From positions 1 through 64,000 of the forward strand of contig NZ_JAVCWH010000007.1 of the NCBI RefSeq assembly GCF_030846195.1: a stretch of DNA of 64,000 nucleotides, read 5' to 3'. A model generated the notes under the pieces. That model saw only the letters and a list, made by a program, of their open reading frames with translations, searched no databases and was not told the DNA's origin. Source of the DNA: Paracoccus yibinensis (lineage in GTDB: Bacteria > Pseudomonadota > Alphaproteobacteria > Rhodobacterales > Rhodobacteraceae). Position 1 is the stretch's first letter, and every line of letters begins with the position of its first letter. Shown here piece after piece: positions 35,587-45,368 of this stretch. The translations under genes and the position numbers were made by a program.

Positions 35587-36692
35587 TCCTGGCCCGCTAT
35601 GTCGCGCGCCGCTTTCTGCGGTCCTTCGTCACCATCACCGGTGTCTTCCTGCTGATCCTGCTGCTGATCGACATGATCGAGATGATCCGCCGCTTTTCGG
35701 ACCGCGACATCGGCCTGGGCGGCGCCCTGGGGCTGGCGGCGCTGAATGTCGCGTCCAGCTTCTATTCGATCCTGCCGCTTCTGACGGTGCTGGCGGGAAT
35801 CGCGCTGTTTCTGAATCTGGCGCGCACCTCGGAAATGGTGGCGATCCGGGCATCGGGGCGTTCGGCGCTGAAGGTCGTGACCGCGCCCGCCGTCACGGCA
35901 GTCCTGGTCGGCGCGCTGACGGTGGCCGTTCTGAACCCCCTGGTCGCCGTCACCGGCGCACGCTTCGACGAGGCCGTGGCCGAGATCGACCGGAACAGCC
36001 GCCAGACCGTATCCGTGGGCGACAGCGCCGTCTGGCTGCGCCAAGCCGTGGCCGAGGGCACGGACGAAGCGGGCCAGATCGTCATCCGCGCCCGCCGCGC
36101 CAGCCCGGATGCCACGACGCTTTACGACGCGACCTTCCTGGTCTTCGACGAGGCGCGCGGCCCTGTCCGCCGGATCGAGGCCAGGGAAGCCCGCCTTGCG
36201 CCCGGCCGGTGGGAATTGTCCGATGTCCGCGCCTATCCCCTGTCCGAAACCAATCCCGAGGCCGCTGCCACATCGGCCGACCGGATGGAGCTGGCCTCCG
36301 ACCTGACCGCGCAGCGCATCCGCGAAGGCTTTGGCCGCCCCGAGGCGGTGCCGGTCTGGAACCTGCCGGGCTTCATCGCGGGCCTTGAACGGGCAGGCTT
36401 TTCCGCCGCCCGCCACAAGGTCTGGCTGCACATGGAACTGGCGCGCCCCTTCCTGATGGCCGCGATGGTGCTGATCGCCGCCGCCTTCACCATGCAGCAT
36501 GTGCGCGGCCGCAACACCGGCGGCGCGGTCCTGCTGGCGTTCGGGGCCGGGATCGGGCTGTTCTTCCTGCGCAATCTGGCGCAGGTTCTGGGCGACAACG
36601 GACAGGTGCCGCCGTGGCTTTCCGGGTGGACGCCGCCGCTGGTCGGGGGTCTGCTGGCGCTGACGCTGATCCTGACGCGGGAGGATGGATGA
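35583..36692 (+). CDS. lptG: Lipopolysaccharide export permease LptG
   Basis: 369-residue partner of LptF with the same six-segment plus periplasmic jellyroll plan. N-terminal MILARYVARRFLRSF, and coupling-helix region LNLARTSEMVAIRASGRSAL. The end overlaps the lptD start by four bases (ATGA), so lptF, lptG and lptD are translationally coupled. Confidence 0.94.
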   Translation: MILARYVARRFLRSFVTITGVFLLILLLIDMIEMIRRFSDRDIGLGGALGLAALNVASSFYSILPLLTVLAGIALFLNLARTSEMVAIRASGRSALKVVTAPAVTAVLVGALTVAVLNPLVAVTGARFDEAVAEIDRNSRQTVSVGDSAVWLRQAVAEGTDEAGQIVIRARRASPDATTLYDATFLVFDEARGPVRRIEAREARLAPGRWELSDVRAYPLSETNPEAAATSADRMELASDLTAQRIREGFGRPEAVPVWNLPGFIAGLERAGFSAARHKVWLHMELARPFLMAAMVLIAAAFTMQHVRGRNTGGAVLLAFGAGIGLFFLRNLAQVLGDNGQVPPWLSGWTPPLVGGLLALTLILTREDG

Positions 36693-39061
36693 AAGCGCGC
36701 GTGCTGACATGGGTGATTCGGGGGGGCGTGCTGCTGATGGCGCCGTCCCTGGCGCTTGGCCAGACGATGCTGAGCCGGGATCCGGGCCTTGGCGCGGGCA
36801 GCCTGGGCGGGGCAGGCAGCTTTCGCTGGAACGACGAGGCTGCCCTGGCCCCTACGGCCGATCCCCTGGGCAACGCCATCCTGGGCGACCGCACCCCCGA
36901 TGCCGCAAGGTTGCAGTCCGCAGCACCCGACGCCGACGTGACCCTGCCCGCCCGCGACCCCGGCGGGGCCAGGGACGATGCCGCCACGGTCCTGGCCGAC
37001 AGCATGGTCCTGCAAGGCGATCGGACGCTGATCGCGGCGGGGGGCGTCGTCGTCTGGTATCAGGGCGCGCGGCTGGTGGCATCACGCATCGTCGTGGACG
37101 GGGCGACGGGAACCCTGACCATCGAAGGCCCGATCCACCTGTCCCGCCCCGGCGCCGCCGACCCGGACGCCGAGGCCGTGCTGATCGCAGACAGCGGCCA
37201 GCTTGACCGCGAATTGCAGGACGGCATCATCCGCGGCGCGCGCCTGGTACTGGCCCGCGAATTGCAGCTTGCCGCAACCGAGGCGACGCGGACCGGCAAT
37301 GGCCGGACGACCACCCTGCGCCAGGTGGTGGCCTCCTCGTGCCAGATCTGCGCCAGCGACCCAACACCCCTGTGGGAAATCCGCGCCCGCAGCATAACTC
37401 ATGACGCGGAAACGCGGCTGCTGACCTTCGATCGCCCGCAGTTCCGCGCCTTCGGCATTCCGCTGGCCGCCGTGCCCTTCACCGTGACCGCGCCGGATCC
37501 GACAGTCGAACGCGCGACCGGCTTCCTGCAACCTCAGTTCCGCACCACCTCCAGCCTGGGCTTCGGGGTCAAGGTCCCCTATTTCGTCACCCTGGGCGAT
37601 CATGCCGATGTGACGGTGACGCCCTATGTTTCGGCAAACAGCACAAGGACGCTGGAACTGCGTTATCGCCAGGCCTGGACGACGGGGGTTACCGAATGGA
37701 ACGGCGCGATCACTCGCGACGACATCCAGCCGAACGAGACGCGGGGATACCTGTTCGGCAATGCCCTGTTCGACCTGCCCCGCGGCTATCGGCTGGGGGT
37801 GCAGGTGCAGGCCGTATCAGAGCGCGCCTATCTGCTGGACTATGACATCACCAATGCCGACCGCCTCTGGAGCGGTTTCACGCTGGAACGCGTGACCCGC
37901 GAAAGGCTGTTCTTTGGCCGCGTCGGCAACTATCGCTCGCTGCGCGAGGACGAGGACAACAGCACCTCTCCCGCGCAGGTGGCGGACGTGATCTGGCAGC
38001 GCAGCTTCACGCCGCGCCATATCGGCGGGCAGGCGCTTCTGGAATGGTCGCTTCACGCGCATCGGCGGCCCTCGGACCAGGACCAGGTGGGCCGCGACAT
38101 GGCCCGCGCCTCGGTCGGGCTGGACTGGCGGCGCAGCGAGATCCTGCCCGGCGGCGTGGTCGGCGCGGCCCTGGCAGGCCTGGACGCCGACATCTATCGC
38201 ATCGCGCAGGACAGCAGCTATGACGACCTGGAGGCTCGCGCCGATCCCATGCTGGGTGTCGAATTGCGCTGGCCCCTGATCGGCGGCAGCGACGGTGCGA
38301 CGCATATGGTCGAACCGGTGGCGCAGATCCTGTATTCCCCCCCCGGAGGAGACGAGGATATCCCGAACGAGGACAGCCGCCTGATCGAATTCGACGAGGG
38401 CAACCTGTTTTCCGAGAACCGCTTTCCGGGCTGGGACGCACGCGAAAGCGGCCTGCGCGCCAACCTGGGCGTGACCTGGACGCGCCTCGATCCGACCGGC
38501 TGGTCGCTGGCCCTGACCGGCGGGCGCGTCTTCCGCGCCGAAGCCGACCCGGACTTTCCCCCGACCTCCGCCTTGTCGGGAACCAGTTCCGACTGGCTGG
38601 TCTCGGCCCAGTACGACAGCGGCACGGGCCTTGCCATCGCCAATCGGGCGCTGTTCGACGACGATCTGGACATGTCGCGCAACGAATTGCGGCTGGGCTG
38701 GCTGCGCGATGACCTTCAGCTTTCGGCGGGCCACCTGTGGCTGGACGGCTATGCCCAGGACGATACCGCCGTTCCCGACATCAGCGAACTGGTCGCCAAT
38801 GTCGGCTGGCAAATCCGCGAGGGCTGGTGGGGCAGCGCCGAAACCCGTTACGATTTCGTGGCCGACCAGGCGCAGCGCGCGTCCCTGGACGTCACCTATC
38901 GTAACGAATGCTTGACCGTCGAGATGGGCGTGTCCCGCCGCTTTACCAGTTCGGACAACGTAAACCCCGAAACCAGCGTCGGATTCTCGGTCCAGTTGGG
39001 CGGCTTCGGGATGCAGGAAGATCTGCCGGGCACGGTGGCGCGCCGGTCCTGCATACGCTAA
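36689..39061 (+). CDS. lptD: LPS-assembly outer membrane protein LptD
   Basis: 790-residue outer-membrane barrel that inserts LPS in the outer leaflet. A signal peptide ends near LALGQ; an N-terminal OstA/LptA-like jellyroll (about 95-230) includes VLADSMVLQGDRTLIAAGGV; the barrel (about 260-790) ends near FSVQLGGFGM. Cys pairs in SSCQICAS and near the C-terminus (NECLTV, RRSCIR) could form the disulfides needed for folding. It is followed by surA, its known folding factor. Confidence 0.94.
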   Translation: MKARVLTWVIRGGVLLMAPSLALGQTMLSRDPGLGAGSLGGAGSFRWNDEAALAPTADPLGNAILGDRTPDAARLQSAAPDADVTLPARDPGGARDDAATVLADSMVLQGDRTLIAAGGVVVWYQGARLVASRIVVDGATGTLTIEGPIHLSRPGAADPDAEAVLIADSGQLDRELQDGIIRGARLVLARELQLAATEATRTGNGRTTTLRQVVASSCQICASDPTPLWEIRARSITHDAETRLLTFDRPQFRAFGIPLAAVPFTVTAPDPTVERATGFLQPQFRTTSSLGFGVKVPYFVTLGDHADVTVTPYVSANSTRTLELRYRQAWTTGVTEWNGAITRDDIQPNETRGYLFGNALFDLPRGYRLGVQVQAVSERAYLLDYDITNADRLWSGFTLERVTRERLFFGRVGNYRSLREDEDNSTSPAQVADVIWQRSFTPRHIGGQALLEWSLHAHRRPSDQDQVGRDMARASVGLDWRRSEILPGGVVGAALAGLDADIYRIAQDSSYDDLEARADPMLGVELRWPLIGGSDGATHMVEPVAQILYSPPGGDEDIPNEDSRLIEFDEGNLFSENRFPGWDARESGLRANLGVTWTRLDPTGWSLALTGGRVFRAEADPDFPPTSALSGTSSDWLVSAQYDSGTGLAIANRALFDDDLDMSRNELRLGWLRDDLQLSAGHLWLDGYAQDDTAVPDISELVANVGWQIREGWWGSAETRYDFVADQAQRASLDVTYRNECLTVEMGVSRRFTSSDNVNPETSVGFSVQLGGFGMQEDLPGTVARRSCIR

Positions 39062-39111
39062 GCTTCGCGCCAAGAAACGAACACGCCAACAAAAGACACG
39101 GGGGCCAGCAG

Positions 39112-40374
39112 ATGCGGCATTTCCTTTCCGGCTTCGCCCTGGCGGCGGCGCTTGTGGCAGCGGCGCCGGCCTTGGCGCAGAACCCGTTCGAGCCGGTGGT
39201 CTATATCAACAGCGCCGCCATCACCCGCTATGAGGTGGAACAACGCCAGCGCTTCATGCAGATCCTTGGCGCCCCCGGCACCACTGCCGAGGAAGCGCAG
39301 CAGGCGCTGATCGACGACCGGCTGCGCAACCACGCCGCCCGGCAGCTTGGCATCGTGCCGACCGACGAAGGCCTTCAGAACGGGCTCGAGGAATTCGCCA
39401 GCCGCGCGGGCCTGTCGGCCGCCGAATTCACCGCCGCCCTGGAGAACGCAGGGGTGGAACCCCAGGCCTATCGTGATTTCGTCAGTGCGGGCCTCGTCTG
39501 GCGCTCGGTGATCCGCGAACGCGTGGTCCCGCGGATCGAGGTGTCCGAAGCCGAGGTGGACCAGGAACTGCGCCGCGTGGTCGAAACGCCGATCCTGTCG
39601 CGGGTGCTGATTTCCGAACTGATCATCCCCGCCCCGCCGGGCCAGGAACAGCAGGCCCTGAACCTTGCACGCCAGATCGCCGGCGCGGGCCTTTCGTCCG
39701 ACGAATTCGAGGCAGCGGCACGGCAGTATTCCGCAGCCGATTCGGCCCGGTCGGGCGGGCGTCTGGCCTGGGTGAACATCGACAATCTGCCCCCCAGCCT
39801 GCGCCCCGTCATCACCGCCCTTCAGCCCGGCCAGACCACCCAGCCTCTGACCGTCGAGGGCGCGGTGGTGTTGTTCCACCTGCGCGACAGCCAAGGCACC
39901 CTGCGTCCCGGCGCCACCGAACAGGTGATCGACTATGCTACCCTGCGCCTGCCCACGGCCGCGGATGCGGCCACCCTGGGCGCACGGACGCGGTCCTGCG
40001 ACGACCTCTATGTCCAGGCGGGTGCCCAGGCCGGCCAGGTCCAGCGCCAGACCGTTCCGCAGGGCGCCGTCCCCACGCTGATTGCGCAACGCCTGGCGAC
40101 GATGGACGCGGATGAATCGGGCGTGGTCGATTACGGCAATGGCGCGGATCTGGTGATGCTGTGTTCCCGCCAGCCTGCCCTGGTGGCCGACCTGGCCGAT
40201 GATGTCGCCACCACCGCCCTGCCCGACGACGGGGTCGAGGCCGCGATTCCCGACGCCGATGCCCTGCCCAGCCGCGAAGCCGTCCGGGACGAGATCTTCA
40301 ACCGCAAGGCCAATGCCGCAGCCGAGGCCTATCTGGCCGAATTGCGCGCCGACGCCCTGATCCGTCGTCCGTGA
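39112..40374 (+). CDS. surA: SurA-like periplasmic peptidyl-prolyl isomerase
   Basis: 420-residue periplasmic chaperone for outer-membrane barrels such as LptD. A signal peptide ends at ALAQ, the SurA N-domain starts INSAAITRYEVEQRQRF, and a parvulin domain (about 165-270) contains SRVLISELIIP and SGGRLAWVNIDNLPPSLRPV. Only one parvulin domain is clear; E. coli SurA has two. Fifty bases downstream of lptD; the ribosome site is weak. pdxA follows 7 bases after the stop. Confidence 0.88.
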   Translation: MRHFLSGFALAAALVAAAPALAQNPFEPVVYINSAAITRYEVEQRQRFMQILGAPGTTAEEAQQALIDDRLRNHAARQLGIVPTDEGLQNGLEEFASRAGLSAAEFTAALENAGVEPQAYRDFVSAGLVWRSVIRERVVPRIEVSEAEVDQELRRVVETPILSRVLISELIIPAPPGQEQQALNLARQIAGAGLSSDEFEAAARQYSAADSARSGGRLAWVNIDNLPPSLRPVITALQPGQTTQPLTVEGAVVLFHLRDSQGTLRPGATEQVIDYATLRLPTAADAATLGARTRSCDDLYVQAGAQAGQVQRQTVPQGAVPTLIAQRLATMDADESGVVDYGNGADLVMLCSRQPALVADLADDVATTALPDDGVEAAIPDADALPSREAVRDEIFNRKANAAAEAYLAELRADALIRRP

Positions 40375-40381
40375 CGGCCCT

Positions 40382-41353
40382 ATGATCCCGGGCCGCATCA
40401 TCCTGACCTGCGGCGAACCGGCAGGCGTCGGGCCGGAACTGGCCCCGCAGGCGCTTGCCTCGGGCGTCGATTTCGCCTGGCTGGGCGATCCGCGCCACCT
40501 GCCCGCGGGCACGGCCTTTTCCGAGATTGCCCTGCCTGACGACCCGGTTCCCGCAGGCCACCTGCCCGTCCTGCGCCACGACTTCGCCGCCCCTGCGGTT
40601 CCGGGCCGTCCCGATCCCGCGAATGCGGCGGGCGTGATCCAGGTGATCGCCCGCGCGGTCGATCTGGTGATGCGGGGCCAGGCCGCAGGCATCTGCACCC
40701 TGCCGATCAGCAAGCAGGCGCTGAAGGAAGGCGCGGGCTTTGCCTTTCCCGGCCATACCGAATACCTCGCGCATCTCGCGGGCGACGTGCCGGTGGCGAT
40801 GATGCTGGCCTCGACCACCGTGGATCCGCCCTGCCGCGTGGTGCCCGCGACGATCCACATCCCGCTGGAAGACGTACCCGCCGCCCTGACCGAGCAGGTC
40901 CTGGAACAGGCGATCCGCATCACCCATGCCGCGATGATCCGCGATTTCGGCATCCCGTCTCCGCGCCTGGCCGTGGCCGGCCTGAACCCCCATGCCGGCG
41001 AGGGGGGAACGATGGGCCGCCAGGAAACCGACTGGATCGCCCCGCGGCTGGTCCGACTGCGGGCGGAGGGCCTCGACCTTTCCGGTCCCCTTCCCGCCGA
41101 CACGATGTTCCACCCCCCCGCCCGCGCCCGATACGACGCGGCGATCTGTGCGTATCACGACCAGGCGCTGATCCCGATCAAGACGCTGGACTTCGCCGGC
41201 GGCGTGAACGTGACCTTGGGCCTGCCCTTCATCCGCACCTCGCCCGACCACGGCACGGCCTTCGACATCGCAGGCAAGGGGATTGCCGACGCCCGGTCCA
41301 CCATTGCCGCCCTGCGCATGGCCCGTGACATGGCGGCAAGCCGGCGGCAATGA
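40382..41353 (+). CDS. pdxA: 4-hydroxythreonine-4-phosphate dehydrogenase
   Basis: 323-residue NAD-dependent enzyme of vitamin B6 synthesis acting before PdxJ. Family motifs: [54 protein letters not shown] and [13 protein letters not shown], which contain the metal-binding His residues. It lies between surA and rsmA, the same order as in E. coli. Repeat copy C separates it from rsmA. Confidence 0.95.
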   Translation: MIPGRIILTCGEPAGVGPELAPQALASGVDFAWLGDPRHLPAGTAFSEIALPDDPVPAGHLPVLRHDFAAPAVPGRPDPANAAGVIQVIARAVDLVMRGQAAGICTLPISKQALKEGAGFAFPGHTEYLAHLAGDVPVAMMLASTTVDPPCRVVPATIHIPLEDVPAALTEQVLEQAIRITHAAMIRDFGIPSPRLAVAGLNPHAGEGGTMGRQETDWIAPRLVRLRAEGLDLSGPLPADTMFHPPARARYDAAICAYHDQALIPIKTLDFAGGVNVTLGLPFIRTSPDHGTAFDIAGKGIADARSTIAALRMARDMAASRRQ

Positions 41354-41366
41354 GTCTTCTTCACAC

Positions 41367-41404
41367 AAATATCCCACGGGGGCCCGGGGGTGTGAAACCC
41401 CCGG
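41367..41404 (-). repeat. Dispersed hairpin repeat, copy C
   Basis: AAATATCCC followed by a CCGGGGG/CCCCCGG hairpin (41384-41404, 7-base loop), preceded by CTTCTTC as in copies B and D. It ends 10 bases before the rsmA ATG, so it forms most of the rsmA 5' leader. Confidence 0.75.
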
Positions 41405-41414
41405 CTTTGCCGCA

Positions 41415-42269
41415 ATGAGCACCATCGACAACCTGCCCCCCCTGCGCGAGGTGATCGCCCGCCACGACCTGCGCGCGAAGAAGCAACTTGGCCAGAACTT
41501 CCTGCTGGACCTGAACCTGACCGCCAAGATCGCGCGGCAGGCGGGCGACATGACGCAATGCGACCTGCTGGAAATCGGCCCCGGACCCGGTGGGCTGACG
41601 CGGGGCCTGCTGGCCGAGGGCGCGCGTCATGTCCTTGCCATCGAAAAGGATGTCCGCGCCCTGCCTGCCCTGCAGGAAATCGCCGACCGCTATCCGGGCC
41701 GCCTGACCGTGATCCACGGCGACGCCTTGCAGGTCGATCCGCTGGCGCATCTGACACCGCCGATCCGCGTGGCCGCGAACCTGCCCTACAATGTCGGGAC
41801 CGAGCTGCTGATCCGCTGGCTGACGCCACCGGACTGGCCGCCCTTCTGGCAGTCGCTGACGCTGATGTTCCAGAAGGAGGTCGCGGAACGCATCGTCGCG
41901 GCGCCGGGCAGCAAGGCCTATGGCCGCCTTGCCCTGCTGGCGCAATGGCGGGCGGATGCGCGCATCGTGATGACCCTGCCGCCCGAGGCCTTCGTGCCCG
42001 CCCCCAAGGTCCATTCGGCGGTGGTCCAACTGACCGCCCTGCCCCAGCCCCGCTATCCCGCCGATCCGGCAGTCCTGTCGCAGGTCACGGCGGCGGCTTT
42101 CAACCAGCGGCGCAAGATGCTTCGCGCGTCCTTGCGGGGCCTGCACCCGCAGATCGAATCGCTGCTGGAACAGGCGGATATCTCGCCGACCGCACGGGCC
42201 GAGGAGATCGACCTTGAACGGTTCTGCGCCTTGGCCCGCGCATTGCAGGCAGCCCGGCAAGGACAATGA
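41415..42269 (+). CDS. rsmA: 16S rRNA dimethyladenosine transferase
   Basis: 284-residue methyltransferase (KsgA) that dimethylates the two adenosines near the 3' end of 16S rRNA as a late assembly checkpoint. SAM motif [14 protein letters not shown], catalytic NLPYNVGTE and C-terminal PRYPADPAV...FNQRRKMLR region are present. The start [10 protein letters not shown] at 41415 fits the family. No Shine-Dalgarno is visible because repeat copy C occupies the leader. A strong hairpin follows immediately after the stop. Confidence 0.96.
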   Translation: MSTIDNLPPLREVIARHDLRAKKQLGQNFLLDLNLTAKIARQAGDMTQCDLLEIGPGPGGLTRGLLAEGARHVLAIEKDVRALPALQEIADRYPGRLTVIHGDALQVDPLAHLTPPIRVAANLPYNVGTELLIRWLTPPDWPPFWQSLTLMFQKEVAERIVAAPGSKAYGRLALLAQWRADARIVMTLPPEAFVPAPKVHSAVVQLTALPQPRYPADPAVLSQVTAAAFNQRRKMLRASLRGLHPQIESLLEQADISPTARAEEIDLERFCALARALQAARQGQ

Positions 42270-42302
42270 AAAGGGCCGCTGACAGTATCGTCGCGGCCCT
42301 TT
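42270..42302. terminator. Bidirectional terminator between rsmA and DUF4167 gene
   Basis: AAAGGGCCGC and GCGGCCCTTT form a perfect 10-bp stem with a 13-base loop, starting one base after the rsmA stop and ending 5 bases before the convergent stop. A-rich and T-rich sides serve both strands. Confidence 0.85.
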
Positions 42303-42306
42303 GGAT

Positions 42307-43125
42307 TTATTCTTCGCTGGCAGGGCTTTCCTGGGTCGCGGGTTCGCCCTCGGGCGACTTGCGACGGCCGCGCGGGGTGCGTGGCGCCGCAGGCTTGTCG
42401 CCGCGCGGCGCACGGGGGCCGCGGCTTCGGGCCGGCTTGGCTGCCGCCTCGGGCGTCTCGACCGGTCCTGCGGCCTCGTCCTCGGACGTGGTCACCACGT
42501 CCGGCAGGCCCTCGGGCCGGGGTTCCGCTGCCTCGACGGGATCGGGCTGACGCAGGGACGGCTGGTCGTCCTCGCGGCTTTCGGGCTGGATTTCCGCTCG
42601 AGGCTGCTCGCGATGACCCTGGTCCTGGATATTCTGGTCGCGGGGGGCATGATCCCGGCCCGCAGGTTCGCGGCCACCCTGTTCGCGTGGATCGCGCTGC
42701 TGGTCGCGATGGCCATTGTCGCGCCCGCCATTCTCGCGCCGGCCATGGTCGCGGGGATTGCCATTGTCGCGGCCGCCTTCTTCGCGCCCGCCCTGATGGC
42801 TGCCAATGCCATTCGGCTGGATGTCGCGCCCCTCATCCCCATCCTGACGGGGTTGGTGGAACTGCTGGCGCTCGGCCATTTCCTTCTGCGCCTCGCCCAG
42901 CATCCGGGTATAATGCTCGGCATGTTGCAGGAAGGCCTGCTCGGCCACGCGGTCCCCCGACAACTGCGCATCGCGGGCCAGTGTCAGGTATTTCTCGATG
43001 ATCTGCTGGGGCGTGCCACGGACCTTGCCCTCGGGGCCGGAACTGTCGAAGACGCGGTTGACGATATTGCCCAGCGAACGCTGGCGGTTCGACTTGTTGC
43101 GCGAACGGGATTTCGATGATCTCAT
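42307..43125 (-). CDS. DUF4167 domain protein with long disordered tail
   Basis: 272 residues. The first 90 residues (MRSSKSRSRNKSNRQRSLGN, then RVFDSSGPEGKVRGTPQQIIEKYLTLARDAQ) match DUF4167, an alphaproteobacterial domain of unproved function, possibly RNA-binding given the basic Arg/Ser/Asn start. Residues about 110-200 are a low-complexity run rich in Arg, Asp, Gly, Asn, Gln and His, and the rest is acidic then Pro/Arg-rich. The start at 43125 is the first that gives the family N-terminus. It lies downstream of prfA-prmC on the same strand, hinting at a translation-related role. Confidence 0.82.
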   Translation of the reverse strand: MRSSKSRSRNKSNRQRSLGNIVNRVFDSSGPEGKVRGTPQQIIEKYLTLARDAQLSGDRVAEQAFLQHAEHYTRMLGEAQKEMAERQQFHQPRQDGDEGRDIQPNGIGSHQGGREEGGRDNGNPRDHGRRENGGRDNGHRDQQRDPREQGGREPAGRDHAPRDQNIQDQGHREQPRAEIQPESREDDQPSLRQPDPVEAAEPRPEGLPDVVTTSEDEAAGPVETPEAAAKPARSRGPRAPRGDKPAAPRTPRGRRKSPEGEPATQESPASEE

Positions 43126-43388
43126 CAGTCTGTCTGTCGTGATTCCAGGTTGATCTGGGGTTCCAGGGATCTGGACGGCGTCGCGGGCGGGCACCGGCGG
43201 CACACTGCGCGCTTCGCCGTTCAGCCCGAGGCTTTCGCCCGAACGAACGCAACCGGCGCTCATCAGGGAATCGGCTTTTGCAGGCTGACCCGTGCGTTGG
43301 CATCGCTGCCCCCTGCACAGGGGCGACTAACCACGCCCGTTGCAGAGTGACAAGCGAAATCGTCATGAAGGCCCCGGATTCCGGGTTT
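43126..43388. other. Non-coding spacer between prmC and the DUF4167 gene
   Basis: 263 bases without a convincing gene. A short CCCGG-aat-CCGGG inverted repeat lies just after the prmC stop (about 43373-43385) but lacks a T-run. The rest probably holds the promoter of the DUF4167 gene; no clear -35/-10 pair stands out. Confidence 0.5.
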
Positions 43389-44213
43389 TCAGGCCGGAAA
43401 GCGCGCCAGAACGACCCGATCCCGTCCGTCAAGATCGCGGATCACGCGGGTTTCGGCCCCCATATTGCGGAACAGGGCATCGACCGCCTTGCCCTGTGCG
43501 CAGCCGATTTCGACCAGAACATGCCCGCCGGGCGCCAGGTGATCCGCAGCCCCCGCCGCAATGGCGCGATAGGCCGTCAGCCCGTCGGCGCCGTCGGTCA
43601 GGGCCGAATGGGGTTCCCAATCCCGCACATCGGCGGAAAGGCCGGCCATCTCGTCCAGGGCGATATAGGGCGGATTCGACACGATCAGATCGAAGCGGCC
43701 CGTCACGCCGCCATACCAGTCGGACAAGGCGAAATCCGCCCGGACCCCGATCCTGGCCGCGTTCCCCCGCGCCACCTCGAGCGCCGCGGCCGAGATATCC
43801 GTCCCCAGCCCCCGCGCCCCCGGACGCGCCGCCAGCAGAGAGATCAGGATCGCCCCGGTTCCCGTCCCCAGGTCCAGAACGCTTTCCCAGGGCAGGCCAA
43901 GCGCCTGATCCACCAGCACCTCGGTTTCCGGGCGCGGGTCCAGGGTGTCGGGGGTGACCCGGAAGCGATGGGCATAGAAATCGCGAAAGCCGACGATCTG
44001 CGCGACCGGCTGCCGCGCGCTGCGGGCGGCCAGGCCCCGGTCCAGCCGGTCCATCTCGTCAACCGTCAGGTCGCGGTCGTCCAGCAGCCGCAGCCGTCCC
44101 GGCTCGATCCCCAAGGCTGCGGCCAGGATCCGGTCGGCGTCGCGGGCCGCACCCTCGATCCCCGCCGCCACCAGCCGCCGGGCAGCCTCGCGCCGGGCCT
44201 CAGACAGCCTCAT
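43389..44213 (-). CDS. prmC: Release factor glutamine methyltransferase
   Basis: 274-residue SAM-dependent enzyme that methylates the Gln of the GGQ motif in release factors. Motif I is [17 protein letters not shown], the catalytic NPPY is in [14 protein letters not shown], and the N-terminal helical domain is present. Its start overlaps the prfA stop (ATGA), coupling it to its substrate gene. Confidence 0.96.
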   Translation of the reverse strand: MRLSEARREAARRLVAAGIEGAARDADRILAAALGIEPGRLRLLDDRDLTVDEMDRLDRGLAARSARQPVAQIVGFRDFYAHRFRVTPDTLDPRPETEVLVDQALGLPWESVLDLGTGTGAILISLLAARPGARGLGTDISAAALEVARGNAARIGVRADFALSDWYGGVTGRFDLIVSNPPYIALDEMAGLSADVRDWEPHSALTDGADGLTAYRAIAAGAADHLAPGGHVLVEIGCAQGKAVDALFRNMGAETRVIRDLDGRDRVVLARFPA

Positions 44214-45262
44214 CCCTGGGCGGCCAGCCGCGCCGCCTGGTCATGGGCGGTCAGCGCGTCGATGACTTCCCCCAGATCGCCTGCCATGATCCGGTCCAGC
44301 GCATAAAGCGTCAGGTTGATGCGGTGGTCGGTCATCCGCCCCTGCGGGAAGTTGTAGGTGCGGATCCGCTCGCTGCGATCGCCAGACCCGACCTGGGACT
44401 TTCGGTCGGCGGCTCGTTCGGCATCGGCGCGGCTGCGCTCCATGTCGTAAAGACGGGCGCGCAGCACGGCCATGGCATTGGCGCGGTTCTGGTGCTGTGA
44501 CTTCTCGCTGCTGGTGACGACGATGCCGGTGGGCAGATGGGTGATGCGCACGGCCGAATCGGTGGTGTTCACATGCTGGCCGCCTGCGCCGCTGGCGCGC
44601 ATCGTGTCGATGCGGATGTCGCCGGCAGGAATGTCGATATCGACCTCCTCGGCCTCGGGCAGGACGGCCACGGTCGCGGCGCTGGTATGGATACGCCCGC
44701 CGGATTCCGTTTCGGGCACCCGCTGGACGCGGTGGACGCCCGATTCGTATTTCAGCCGGGCGAAGACTCCCTCGCCTTCGACCCGCGCCACGGCCTCCTT
44801 GACGCCTCCCAGTTCCGTTTCGGTCAAATCCAGCAGCTGGAAGGTCCAGCCCTGTTGTTCGGCATGGCGGCGATACATCGACAGAAGGTCGCCCGCGAAC
44901 AGCGCGGCCTCGTCCCCGCCGGTGCCGGGGCGGATCTCGATGATGGCCGGGCGCGCATCCGCCGCGTCCCTGGGCAGCAGCGCGATGCGCAGCGCCTGTT
45001 CCAGCGCGGGCATTTCCTCGCGCAGCCGCACAAGCTCCTCGGCCGCCAGATCCCGCATCTCGGGATCGGCCAGCATCCCCTCGGCCTCGGCCAGGCTGGC
45101 ACGGGCGGCACGCCAGCGGGCGGCCTGTTCCACGACAGGCTTCAGTTCGGCATATTCGCGGCTGATGCGGGCGATCTGGTCGGGCGCCGTGCCGGCATTC
45201 AGCTGCGCTTCGAGAAACTCGAACCGCTGGACGATCTGGGACAGGCGATCTTCGGGTAACAT
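44210..45262 (-). CDS. prfA: Peptide chain release factor 1
   Basis: 350-residue factor that terminates at UAA and UAG. The catalytic GGQ is in [19 protein letters not shown], and [17 protein letters not shown] near the C-terminus is the RF1 signature. Length is standard. It is upstream of and overlapping with prmC. Repeat copy D lies upstream of its start. Confidence 0.97.
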   Translation of the reverse strand: MLPEDRLSQIVQRFEFLEAQLNAGTAPDQIARISREYAELKPVVEQAARWRAARASLAEAEGMLADPEMRDLAAEELVRLREEMPALEQALRIALLPRDAADARPAIIEIRPGTGGDEAALFAGDLLSMYRRHAEQQGWTFQLLDLTETELGGVKEAVARVEGEGVFARLKYESGVHRVQRVPETESGGRIHTSAATVAVLPEAEEVDIDIPAGDIRIDTMRASGAGGQHVNTTDSAVRITHLPTGIVVTSSEKSQHQNRANAMAVLRARLYDMERSRADAERAADRKSQVGSGDRSERIRTYNFPQGRMTDHRINLTLYALDRIMAGDLGEVIDALTAHDQAARLAAQG

Positions 45263-45314
45263 GGCGGCGAATTACCCGTCCGCCTGTAGACGGGCAAGGA
45301 CTTCTTCTTCACGC

Positions 45315-45352
45315 AAATATCCTCGGGGGTCCGGGGGGCGAAGCGCCCCCGG
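45315..45352 (-). repeat. Dispersed hairpin repeat, copy D
   Basis: AAATATCC-TCGGGGGTCC followed by a GC hairpin with GAA loop (45331-45352), preceded by CTTCTTCTTCAC. It sits between the agmatinase and prfA genes, in the same orientation as copies B, C and F. Confidence 0.78.
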
Positions 45353-45368
45353 CCAACGCGGGACGCAA

